Origin: Roseibacterium elongatum DSM 19469
Lineage (GTDB): Bacteria > Pseudomonadota > Alphaproteobacteria > Rhodobacterales > Rhodobacteraceae
Direction of reading: 5' to 3'
Assembly: GCF_000590925.1 (NCBI RefSeq)
Contig: NZ_CP004372.1
Location: forward strand, 382,001 to 446,000
DNA length: 64,000 bases
Part shown: piece after piece, positions 57,398 to 64,000 of the stretch
Layout: every line of letters begins with the position of its first letter
Numbering within the stretch: the stretch's first letter is position 1
Notes under the pieces: generated by a model
Seen by the model: only the letters and a program-made list of their open reading frames with translations
Told to the model about the DNA's origin: nothing
Database searches by the model: none
Made by a program: the position numbers and the translations under genes

Positions 57398-57454
57398 CGC
57401 ATCGTCGCCCACGCGGCCTATGCGTGGCGCACTCCCTATGGCGCAGCCTCCGCT

Positions 57455-57508
57455 GTAGGGCGGGACTTGTCCCGCCGCCCCCGGTTGGCGGGATCAATCC
57501 CGCCCTAC
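57455..57508. repeat. BIME/REP-like double palindrome
   Basis: Outer arms GTAGGGCGGGA (57455-57465) and TCCCGCCCTAC (57498-57508) enclose two 8-bp palindromes: GGCGGGAC-TT-GTCCCGCC (57459-57476) and GGCGGGAT-CA-ATCCCGCC (57487-57504). It overlaps the stop codon of the SH3 gene that converges from the right. The layout matches paired REP sequences. Confidence 0.7.
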
Positions 57509-57855
57509 GGACACACGCCCCCAATCGACAAATACCGCCCATAGACCCAGCCATTGGGGTTCGCCTGCCCCCAGAGCGGCGTCTGGCACCGGCCGGTCAT
57601 GCATTGCACCTGGTACCAGTTGCCGGACCGTGCCCAGACCGAGATCTCGTCGCCCAGATACAACTCGCCGATCTGTTGATACCCGGTGCCCGGCCCGCTG
57701 CGCACGGCCAGAAACCCGTTGCCCGCGGCGTGATTGTAGGACGAAACCGGCCGGATGCCGGTCACATAACCCGTGCAATCCCCCGCCAGCGCCGCCTGCG
57801 GCGCGACAAGTGCGGCGGCCGCCAATGCCAGTGCTGCGATCTTCCTCAATGTCAT
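57505..57855 (-). CDS. Small secreted SH3-domain protein
   Basis: A 116-residue exported protein with a signal peptide (1-24, ending AALA) and one bacterial SH3 domain: GFLAVRSGPGTGYQQIGELYLGD, then WYQVQC and NGWVYGRYLSIGGVCP. Four cysteines could form two disulfides. It may bind peptidoglycan. The stop codon lies inside the REP-like palindrome, so the last residues may have been set by that insertion. Confidence 0.8.
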   Translation of the reverse strand: MTLRKIAALALAAAALVAPQAALAGDCTGYVTGIRPVSSYNHAAGNGFLAVRSGPGTGYQQIGELYLGDEISVWARSGNWYQVQCMTGRCQTPLWGQANPNGWVYGRYLSIGGVCP

Positions 57856-58039
57856 CGGATCCCCTCCTCGACCCCGGTGCCGCGACAGGCGGCCGTCATG
57901 CCGCGCAGTCTAGTTCACCGCCGCGGATACGGGCATGACATGGGTCAATGGCCGGCCCACGCCGTGGACGCCGCCCCTGATCCGGCGTCGGGAAATCCCC
58001 ACTCCCGCACCACCCCCGCTCTCGTGCTATGCTGGGGGC

Positions 58040-58666
58040 ATGCGTTTTCCACGGACCCGAGCCTTTGCCATGCGATCCTTCCTTGTCCTTCTAATGACCC
58101 TGCCCGCCGCCCCCGTGCTGGCCGATGACTGCGCCGCGCGGCTGTCCCAGCTACTCGCCACCAGCCTGACCGCCGAAGGCCCCTACATCGCCGAGAACGT
58201 GAACATGGTCGCGGGCATGCGGCAGGTCTTTCGCCAGCATTTCGTGTCGGACACGCATTTTCTGGTCGAACAGCTGGAGCCGGCAGGCATGCCGGATACG
58301 CTCCATTACGATGGCGGGGCCTGGACCGCGGACGGCGCGGGCGGCTGGACCCTGGCCTGGCAGATCCCGGCCGAGGAGGCGGCCGCCGGCATGGTCGCCC
58401 AACGTCAGGCGATGGCCGCGGCGGTCGAAAACGCCAGGTGCACCACCGAAACCCGCGACGGCCGGATGATGGAGCGCATCAGCGGACTGCTCGGCGAAAC
58501 CCCGACATTCGGGCCAAGCCTCGCCGTCGCCTACCTCGTCGACGCGACGAGCGGGCAGGTCACACACCTGACCTACGACTACACATTGAACGGGATGGAG
58601 ATGCAGGCCGATTACGTCATCTCGCCGGCCCCAAACCTTACCCTGCCCCTGCCGCCATCGAACTGA
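58040..58666 (+). CDS. Secreted protein of unknown function (208 aa)
   Basis: An exported protein with a signal peptide (ending about residue 28, PVLADD). The mature part has no family I recognise; it includes CAARLSQLLATSLTAEGPYI, a Trp-rich patch (GGWTLAWQIP) and one later cysteine (ENARCTTETRDG). ATG 58040 (with GGGGG upstream) is preferred over ATG 58070, as both give a signal peptide. Confidence 0.68.
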   Translation: MRFPRTRAFAMRSFLVLLMTLPAAPVLADDCAARLSQLLATSLTAEGPYIAENVNMVAGMRQVFRQHFVSDTHFLVEQLEPAGMPDTLHYDGGAWTADGAGGWTLAWQIPAEEAAAGMVAQRQAMAAAVENARCTTETRDGRMMERISGLLGETPTFGPSLAVAYLVDATSGQVTHLTYDYTLNGMEMQADYVISPAPNLTLPLPPSN

Positions 58667-58726
58667 GCTGGCGAGCATCAGTCTGCGCAGGCGCGGGCGC
58701 GGGACGCCCGATCCCGGCCCGACAAC

Positions 58727-58768
58727 GCGCCGCGCCCGATCCGCAGGGGCGCGGCGCCTGTCGCTTTT
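58727..58768. terminator. Strong hairpin terminator between convergent genes
   Basis: An 11-bp perfect GC stem (58727-58737 with 58747-58757), a 9-base loop, then a T4 run 7 bases after the stem (58765-58768). It lies between the secreted-protein gene and the convergent rhodanese gene and could serve both. Confidence 0.65.
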
Positions 58769-58796
58769 CGCGGCAGATCGTGTCAGCCGGATCGCG

Positions 58797-59396
58797 TCAG
58801 GACGTGCCCGGCGCCACCGTCAGACCCAGCATGTTCCAGTTCTGCATGCCGCCACGATAGTAGTGGATGTTTTCGGCCGGAAAGCCCGCCTCGATCATGC
58901 GGCGCGCGGCCGTGGGCGACTGGCCGCACCACGGGCCGTTGCAGAACAAGACCACCGTGGCGATATCGTCGCCCTCGCAGATCCAGCCGTCGAAATCCAC
59001 CTCGCAGCCCAGCTCGCCCAACCGGTCGGCGGCCTCGGTATAGGGCATGCTGATGGCGCCGGGGATGGTCCCCTCTTCGTATTGCGGGCGGATGCGGCCA
59101 TCGACCAGCAGCGCCTCGCCCGATTCGAGGAACTCAAGCACCTCCAATTCGCCCACCGGGGTGACACCCGGCGCGGGCACCATCGGCTGAATGCAGAAAT
59201 CGGGACAGGGGCGCGAGGTCTGTTGCCAGAATGCGCCGACCGTGGCCGAGGTATCCTGATTTCGCATGATCTCGACGGGGCCGGCGTCGGTTTCGACCGT
59301 CACGCTCATCACCTCGGGCGTGATCCCGACCTCGTTCTCGGCCAGCGCGGGGCTGGCCAGCGCGACCATGCAAAGCGTCATTAGCGCTGTGCGCAT
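58797..59396 (-). CDS. Periplasmic rhodanese-domain protein
   Basis: A 199-residue exported protein with a signal peptide (1-19, ending PALAE) and a rhodanese fold: ALLVDGRIRPQYEEGTIPGAISMPY and the catalytic loop VLFCNGPWCGQSPTAARRM with a candidate cysteine in FCNGPWC. It ends GGMQNWNMLGL. It could transfer sulfur or act in periplasmic redox. ATG 59396 has AGGGAGGA upstream. Confidence 0.85.
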   Translation of the reverse strand: MRTALMTLCMVALASPALAENEVGITPEVMSVTVETDAGPVEIMRNQDTSATVGAFWQQTSRPCPDFCIQPMVPAPGVTPVGELEVLEFLESGEALLVDGRIRPQYEEGTIPGAISMPYTEAADRLGELGCEVDFDGWICEGDDIATVVLFCNGPWCGQSPTAARRMIEAGFPAENIHYYRGGMQNWNMLGLTVAPGTS

Positions 59397-59542
59397 CGTG
59401 TTTCCTCCCTGGGGTTGTGTCGTCCTCTCCCATGTCCACCCTAGGCCGTGTCGCGCGCCGTTCCAAGCCTTGCCGAGCCTCGGGATGCGACGGAAATGCC
59501 TATTGCGGTGCATACGAAAACCTATCACATCCCGCCCCAGGC

Positions 59543-59618
<76 letters not shown>

Positions 59619-59670
59619 GCCTGCCCACCCGATCCTCCGATGGCCGCGCGCGGCGCCGTGCGCGTCGCTT

Positions 59671-59904
59671 TCAAAAGTCGAAGATGTCGTCCAGAAAGGA
59701 CCACGGGCGTTTGCCGTCCTCGGCCCGGTCCTCGGGGGCTGGCCGGGCCTGCCGCGTCTCGGCCGGGCCGGGCGCAGAGCGTTCGATGATCTTGTCCAAC
59801 TCGCCCCGGTCCAGCCACACGCCACGGCAATGCGGGCAATAGTCGATCTCGACCCCCTGGCGTTCGGCCATCTGCAGCGTCGTTCCGTCCACCGGGCATT
59901 TCAT
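59671..59904 (-). CDS. zf-TFIIB-type zinc-ribbon protein
   Basis: A 77-residue protein: [10 protein letters not shown], then [21 protein letters not shown] (C23, C26), the classic zf-TFIIB/COG3809 pattern. The first knuckle is CPVD, so one usual cysteine is Asp, as in related Rhodobacterales sequences. The C-terminus is acidic and disordered, ending FLDDIFDF. Function unknown. Confidence 0.85.
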   Translation of the reverse strand: MKCPVDGTTLQMAERQGVEIDYCPHCRGVWLDRGELDKIIERSAPGPAETRQARPAPEDRAEDGKRPWSFLDDIFDF

Positions 59905-59938
59905 AGCCGGGCCTCCTTTGGTTCTGGACGGACGCCGG

Positions 59939-60288
59939 TCATTCCGCTTCGCCGTCGGTCAGGGCCTGGATCTCGTTCGCGATCCCGACCGCCCAATCCC
60001 CGATGATCGGGATGAATTCGATCTGGCTCAAGGCCCAGATGATCAAGGACAACAGAACCGATGCCCCGATCACCGTCCCCAGCCCCACCGCCATGCCGAT
60101 CGCAAAGCGGAACAGCATGACGCGGGGCACGGATTGATACACATAGACCATCTTGTGTGCGCGCAGATGCGCCAGTTCCTCGCGCAGGGCGCGCACCTCC
60201 TCGGCCAGGTCCGCCGCACCGCCCGCGTCGCCCGACCGGCCCTCGGCCGGCGGGGCTCGCGGTCCGCCTCAACCGTCGCGCGCGTCAT
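59939..60288 (-). CDS. DUF5665-like membrane protein, apparent one-base deletion
   Basis: The conserved part (EVRALREELAHLRAHKMVYV..., then two membrane helices and SQIEFIPIIGDWAVGIANEI) reads to 59939. Its only in-frame start is GTG 60196, with no proper ribosome site. ATG 60286-60288 overlaps the stop of the upstream monooxygenase gene (ATGA) but is in another frame. Adding one base near 60246-60252 joins them into a 116-residue protein with a short acidic N-terminus. I take that as the true gene. Confidence 0.65.
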
Positions 60289-60611
60289 TCGGGATCATAG
60301 GTCTTGACCACGTCGATCATCACCGGCTCGAAACTGCGGCACAACTCGTTGATCTTGCGATTGCGGCGGCGCATCTCGTCGCTGCGCAGCATCGCCTGAA
60401 AATCCTCGCGCCGGGTCCATTGCGAGTAGTTGACCACCCGTGTCTGGGCATCGTTCACATGCAGCGCCGCCGCGATGAAACCCGGCTGATGGGAAATGAA
60501 CTGGTCATAGGCCGCCTGCAGGTCATCGAGCAGATCGGAGCAGGACCCTGGCGACGTCTCGAACGTGGTGATGACGGTCTGAAGCTGGGTGTCCTTGGCA
60601 ATACTGGGCAT
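60285..60611 (-). CDS. Antibiotic biosynthesis monooxygenase (ABM)-domain protein
   Basis: A 108-residue dimeric ferredoxin-like fold protein: ITTFETSPGSCSDLLDDLQAAY, HQPGFIAAALHVNDAQTRVVNYSQWTRREDF are the ABM strand-helix landmarks given here as separate segments. Such proteins include quinol monooxygenases and simple stress proteins. ATG 60611 has AGGAGG 8 bases upstream. It is coupled to the DUF5665 gene. Confidence 0.82.
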   Translation of the reverse strand: MPSIAKDTQLQTVITTFETSPGSCSDLLDDLQAAYDQFISHQPGFIAAALHVNDAQTRVVNYSQWTRREDFQAMLRSDEMRRRNRKINELCRSFEPVMIDVVKTYDPE

Positions 60612-60743
60612 GGGTACATCCTCCTGATGGTCCAAGCCTAGCAAGCCCGCCGCCCCGCGCCTAGCACCCCTGCGCCGCCCCCCCCTGCGGTTTGCGCGCG
60701 CGCCATCGGTGGGGGGCGCGGTGACACCCCCCGCATGCGCCGA

Positions 60744-61214
60744 TCAAGACCCGTAATTCTGCTGATACAGTTCGGCATAGGCGGGCATCCCCTCGGGCAG
60801 GGCATAGCCGGCCTCGAGCATCGCCGCCTGAGTCGCGCCGATGGCGTCGATGGCGTCGCCCTCGGGCCAGGTGCCCGCGAGATAGGCCTGATACGCCTCG
60901 TTCAACTGGCCCAGCATCGCGGCCTCGGTCGTGCCGGCGCGGGTCGCGAATTCCTGATAATGGGCCATGTCGAACCCGACGACATTCACCAGCGGGAAAT
61001 CGCCCCAGCCGCTGCCTGCCTGCGCGGCCCAGTCATGGACCTCGCTGATATCGGTGCTGGCAAGGAAGATATCGACATCGCTGGACAGATCCGAGGTGCC
61101 GCCGGACACGACTGCGATCACCGCCAGCCCCAGACCGACGAGCGTGGCCGTCAGAACCACCCAATCGACGGTCACCGCCCCGCTGTCGGATGACAGATAC
61201 CGTTTGATGCTCAT
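60744..61214 (-). CDS. Flp-pilin-like or single-span membrane protein
   Basis: A 156-residue protein whose start DSGAVTVDWVVLTATLVGLG resembles the type IVb pilin/TadE-like N-terminus (short polar head, Gly, then a hydrophobic helix). The rest is an acidic soluble domain of unknown fold. In Rhodobacterales, such genes are often annotated as Flp-like but need not form pili. No tad genes are nearby. Confidence 0.7.
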   Translation of the reverse strand: MSIKRYLSSDSGAVTVDWVVLTATLVGLGLAVIAVVSGGTSDLSSDVDIFLASTDISEVHDWAAQAGSGWGDFPLVNVVGFDMAHYQEFATRAGTTEAAMLGQLNEAYQAYLAGTWPEGDAIDAIGATQAAMLEAGYALPEGMPAYAELYQQNYGS

Positions 61215-61360
61215 CTCTGAAGTCTCCTGTTTGCGCATTGCTTACCCTGCGTCAGGGTTGCCGCGGCGCATGGCGGAACAAGGGCATCGCCCGGTCTTGA
61301 TTGCGGTATCTTCTTGACGGGGCGGCCAGGACAGCGGGCCGCCGGCCCGCCGCCAAGCCC

Positions 61361-61861
61361 TCAGCGCAGATAGGCGGCCATCGCATGATAGGCGACCGCC
61401 GTGGCCGCATTCGCAAGGTTCAGCGACCGGATATGGGCGCTGCGCATCGGCAGGCGATACAGGCGGTCGGCATGGGCCTGCACAAGGTCCGGCGGCAGGC
61501 CCTTGGTCTCACGCCCAAAGACCAGATAGGCGGACGGCGGATAGACCGGGTCATACACCGTGCCCGCCTGGCCGTCATCCTCGAACAGGAACAGCTGCGC
61601 ACGGTCCGGTCTGCGCGCCGCGACGAAGGCCGCCCAACTGTCATATTCGCTGAGACGGACATGTTTCCAATAGTCCAGCCCCGCCCGCCGCACGGATTTG
61701 TCCGACAAATCGAAGCCGTAGGGTCGGATCAGGATCAGTTCCATGTCGAGCGCCACGCAGGTGCGCCCGATCGTGCCGGTGTTTCCGGGAATCTCGGGCG
61801 CCACCAGCACGATCTTCATGTCGGCGCGCGGATCGTCCGCGCCGGTGTCGATGTCAGGCAT
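61361..61861 (-). CDS. trmL: tRNA (cytidine(34)-2'-O)-methyltransferase (SPOUT family)
   Basis: A SPOUT knotted methyltransferase: IVLVAPEIPGNTGTIGRTCVAL at the N-terminus, LIRPYGFDLSDKSVRRAGLDYW, LVFGRETKGLPPDL and the C-terminal knot MRSAHIRSLNLANAATAVAY. It modifies wobble C/U34 of tRNA-Leu. ATG 61861 overlaps the upstream stop and gives 166 residues; ATG 61819, just ahead of the first strand, gives 152 and is equally possible. Confidence 0.93.
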   Translation of the reverse strand: MPDIDTGADDPRADMKIVLVAPEIPGNTGTIGRTCVALDMELILIRPYGFDLSDKSVRRAGLDYWKHVRLSEYDSWAAFVAARRPDRAQLFLFEDDGQAGTVYDPVYPPSAYLVFGRETKGLPPDLVQAHADRLYRLPMRSAHIRSLNLANAATAVAYHAMAAYLR

Positions 61862-62722
61862 TTGGGCGCAGGTTCGACCCAACGCGCAAGCCGCGCCGGG
61901 ATGGCCGCAGGATCGGCCGTGGCCGGGTCAGCCCCTCGACCAGGGCGGCGCGGTCGGCCTCGGGCAGGCGGGCTGCGGCAAACCCTGTGGCCCAGTCTTT
62001 CAGGGCCGGGGCCTCGGCCGCCGGGCGCAGGGCCATCGCGCCCTCGATCAGCGTCAGAAGGCTGCCGGCCGGTGTGTACCAGGCATCCTGGATCTCGCGG
62101 ACGCGACCGGGCAGGACCGTGCCGATCCCCCGGATCAGGCCCGATTCCGAGAACCGCAGGATCAACCGGCCCATATCTTCGCGGCTATAGCCGATCAGCG
62201 GCGGAAAGGTATCGAGAAAGACCGGCCCGTGATCGTCCAGCGCGAAGTTGCGCGGCGCGGCGTGCAATCCGATCCGCTCGGGCCGCTGTGCAACACCGCG
62301 CCAGAACCCGGCCACCGCGCCGGCCACCTCCTCCAGCGCGCTGAGCGCGGTATCGGCATCCACCTGCGGCAGCCACGCGCTCAGCAGGCTGGCCGCGCTC
62401 ACGGGTGCAGGCGCGGTCGTGTCCTGGCCCATGGCCGCCTGCACGATGACGGGGCGCAGGAACCCATGCTCGTTCAGCAACAGAAACCGTGTGTCGGGCA
62501 CGCGCAATCCGGCCAGCTCCAGGCAATCCACATACGCCTCGTGGCGCCGGGCGGCCTGTTCCAGCAGGGCCGGGTCGCGCCCGCGCGGTAGGCCTTGATC
62601 ACCCGGTCCGAAAGCGGGCCCTCGGCTGGCTGGAACGGGGCGCAGAAATAGCCAAGCCGACGCACCGGCAGTCCACGCCGGGCATCAAGCGCAGCACGCA
62701 CCTGTCCCACCAGTTCGCTCAT
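61854..62722 (-). CDS. Phosphotransferase-like (kinase-fold) protein, apparent one-base deletion
   Basis: Two frames make one protein. The N-terminal frame (ATG 62722, SELVGQVRAALDARRG..., VIKAYRAG) stops resembling a protein at about 62580. The C-terminal frame (LEQAARRHEAYVDCLELAG... to 61854) continues it. One missing C near 62576-62587 restores 289 residues. GLHAAPRNFALDDHGPVFLDTFPP has the HxxxxNF...D layout of aminoglycoside-kinase-fold proteins (H-A-A-P-R-N, D-T-F). The substrate is unknown. Confidence 0.72.
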
Positions 62723-62900
62723 CGAACACACCTTGTCAGGTCACACATGGCCTAGACGTCGCGCGCAGTTACGCGGCACGACCCGACCTTGTGACATCTC
62801 CCCAATGGCCCTTTGGCCAGAGAACAAAACGTGCCTAGAATCGACGCTTTACGCAACGCCATTAGGGGTTTCTTAACCAAAGCGGCGCAATTCTATCCAC

Positions 62901-63629
62901 ATGCGTTGCCGTGCCGCCACGATTGCCGGGGTTTGCGCCCTGATGCCGTGCCTGTCCGCCCCCGGCCTCGCCGGCCCCTGGGCGCGGGAGGATGGCGACC
63001 TGTTCCTGTCCTTCTCGATCTCGGGCGAGGAAACGCAGACCGATCTGGTATTGGGCGAGGTCGTGCCGGATCGCCACGCCTCGATCTATGCCGAATACGG
63101 GTTGGGCCATCGGCTGACCGCCGGGCTGGATCTGGGTTGGGGCGAAACCGCACAGATGGCCGCTGCCTATCTGCGCCGCACCCTGACCGCCCCCGACAGC
63201 CGCTGGCAGGTCGCGCTGGATGCCGGCATCGCCGGGCGATGGCAGGACGGGGCCGATCCGGTGCCGCTCCTGCGTCTAGGGGCGGCGCTCGGCTATGGGT
63301 TCGGCGGCTGGCAGATCGGGGCCGATTGGCTGCCGCTGGGCCATCAGGGCGGCTGGATGACGCTGGACGCCACCACCCTGACCGACCCCGAGACCGGCGA
63401 TACGATCTGGCAGGGCGAGGCCACCATCGGGCTGCACATGGCCGACCGGCTGCGCATCGCCCTGGCCCTCAAGGCCGAGGACTGGCCCGAGGCCGATCTG
63501 ACCGTTTCGGCGCGCCCCTCGGTCATCTATTCCTTCACCGACCGCACCGCCGTGCAACTGGGCGCACATATGGCCGTGCAGGGGTCGGACGCGGTCGGCC
63601 TGTCCTTTTCGCTGTGGCAGGAATTCTAG
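62901..63629 (+). CDS. Outer-membrane beta-barrel-like secreted protein
   Basis: A 242-residue exported protein (signal peptide about 1-24, ending GLAG). The mature part is a run of alternating strands with glycine/aromatic girdles (YAEYGLGHRLTAGLDLGWGE, ALGYGFGGWQIGADW) and ends with a C-terminal Phe (SLWQEF), the usual barrel-assembly signal. A small barrel of unknown role is likely. A basic 29-residue in-frame upstream extension is unlikely to be real. Confidence 0.75.
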   Translation: MRCRAATIAGVCALMPCLSAPGLAGPWAREDGDLFLSFSISGEETQTDLVLGEVVPDRHASIYAEYGLGHRLTAGLDLGWGETAQMAAAYLRRTLTAPDSRWQVALDAGIAGRWQDGADPVPLLRLGAALGYGFGGWQIGADWLPLGHQGGWMTLDATTLTDPETGDTIWQGEATIGLHMADRLRIALALKAEDWPEADLTVSARPSVIYSFTDRTAVQLGAHMAVQGSDAVGLSFSLWQEF

Positions 63630-63668
63630 GCCCTGCCACCGGCGCGCGACGCCTGCTAGACTGCCCAG

Positions 63669-64000
63669 ATGACCGAGCGCCAGACCGACCCGATCCGCCC
63701 CACCGATGACGAGGCGCGCGCCCTTGCCCGCGACCTGATCGCCACCGCCCGCCATGCCGCGCTGGGGGTCAGCGCAGCCGACACCGGCGCGCCGATGGTC
63801 ACCCGCATCGCGCTGGTGCCGGGGCCCGATGGCGTGCCGCTCAGCCTGATCTCGACCCTGTCCAGCCATACCGGCGCGCTGCAGGCAAACCCGGCCTGTT
63901 CGCTCCTCATTGGCGAGCCAGGGCCACGCGGCGACCCGCTGACCCATCCGCGCCTGACCCTGCAGGCCCGGGCCGAGGCCGCCGATAAATCGGCGCTCAA
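63669..64000 (+). CDS. HugZ/pyridoxamine-5'-phosphate-oxidase-like protein (partial)
   Basis: The first 110 residues of a split-barrel flavin/heme-binding protein; the gene runs off the right edge. DDEARALARDLIATARHAALGV, PMVTRIALVPGPDGVPLSLISTLSSHTGAL and PACSLLIGEPGPRGDPL fit the HugZ-like 'pyridoxamine 5'-phosphate oxidase family' group linked to heme use. ATG 63669 lies 39 bases after the barrel-protein stop. Confidence 0.83.
   Translation, partial: MTERQTDPIRPTDDEARALARDLIATARHAALGVSAADTGAPMVTRIALVPGPDGVPLSLISTLSSHTGALQANPACSLLIGEPGPRGDPLTHPRLTLQARAEAADKSAL

Noticed and set aside
56846..57504. Small frames in the repeat region as genes
   Set aside because: They share both strands with the tandem repeat, are Arg/Ala/Pro-rich and lack ribosome sites; the conserved feature is structure, not protein.
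62813..62900. Alternative start region of the beta-barrel protein
   Set aside because: In-frame upstream codons from an earlier start would bury the signal peptide; ATG 62901 exposes it.

Overview
The window is a high-GC (about 65 % by eye) chromosomal segment of an alphaproteobacterium, almost certainly order Rhodobacterales (Roseobacter/Paracoccaceae type). The basis is gene content and order: glnD-murJ, rhomboid-trpS, nifU-tsaB-rimI, ihfB-lapA-trpF-trpB, TauE plus a TIGR02186 protein, and an NDUFS4-like complex I protein. I see no phage, integrase, insertion sequence, CRISPR array or replication origin.

Layout. 1-7 kb: LpoA-like protein (partial), glnD, murJ, an apparently protease-dead rhomboid, trpS. 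7-12 kb: branched-chain aminotransferase, universal stress protein, trypsin-like protease, then nifU-tsaB-rimI. 12-17.3 kb: a complete BMP-type nucleoside ABC importer with a small unknown gene coupled between its two permeases. 17.4-21.4 kb: TauE/TIGR02186 pair, SDR, RecD-like helicase. 21.5-24.3 kb: divergent doeA-like hydrolase and class III aminotransferase. 24.3-26.4 kb: MhqD/MhqO-like pair and a hydrolase remnant. 26.5-29.8 kb: L,D-transpeptidase-like protein, rpe, thioredoxin-like, gph. 29.8-36.9 kb: an AraC regulator divergent from a run of secreted or membrane proteins of unknown role (triple SH3, beta-sandwich, lipoproteins, tiny membrane proteins) ending in a YkuD L,D-transpeptidase. 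37-44 kb: tRNA-Ser(GCT), VCBS/ASPIC protein, ychF, VOC protein, trpA, lldD, MFS exporter. 44-53 kb: rplY, FkbM methyltransferase, oxidoreductase, pth, DUF2332, DUF2237, and the minus-strand set ihfB-lapA-trpF-sulfotransferase-trpB. 53-64 kb: GNAT, NDUFS4-like, uvrB with an AT-richer HEPN-type gene attached, a repeat-rich non-coding stretch, small secreted proteins, tRNA-Ala(CGC), small operons, and a partial HugZ-like gene.

Two things shape how to read it. First, seven genes (LpoA-like, trpS, MFS, pth, uvrB, DUF5665, phosphotransferase) need a single-base correction to give a full family-length product. Five carry one extra base and two lack one, and trpS, pth and uvrB are among them, so sequence or assembly error is the simplest explanation; their coordinates are given across the break. 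Second, most of the window is ordinary housekeeping. The stretches that best repay a second look are the envelope cluster at 31-37 kb, the HEPN gene and repeats at 56.4-57.5 kb, and the coupled unknown gene inside the ABC importer operon.
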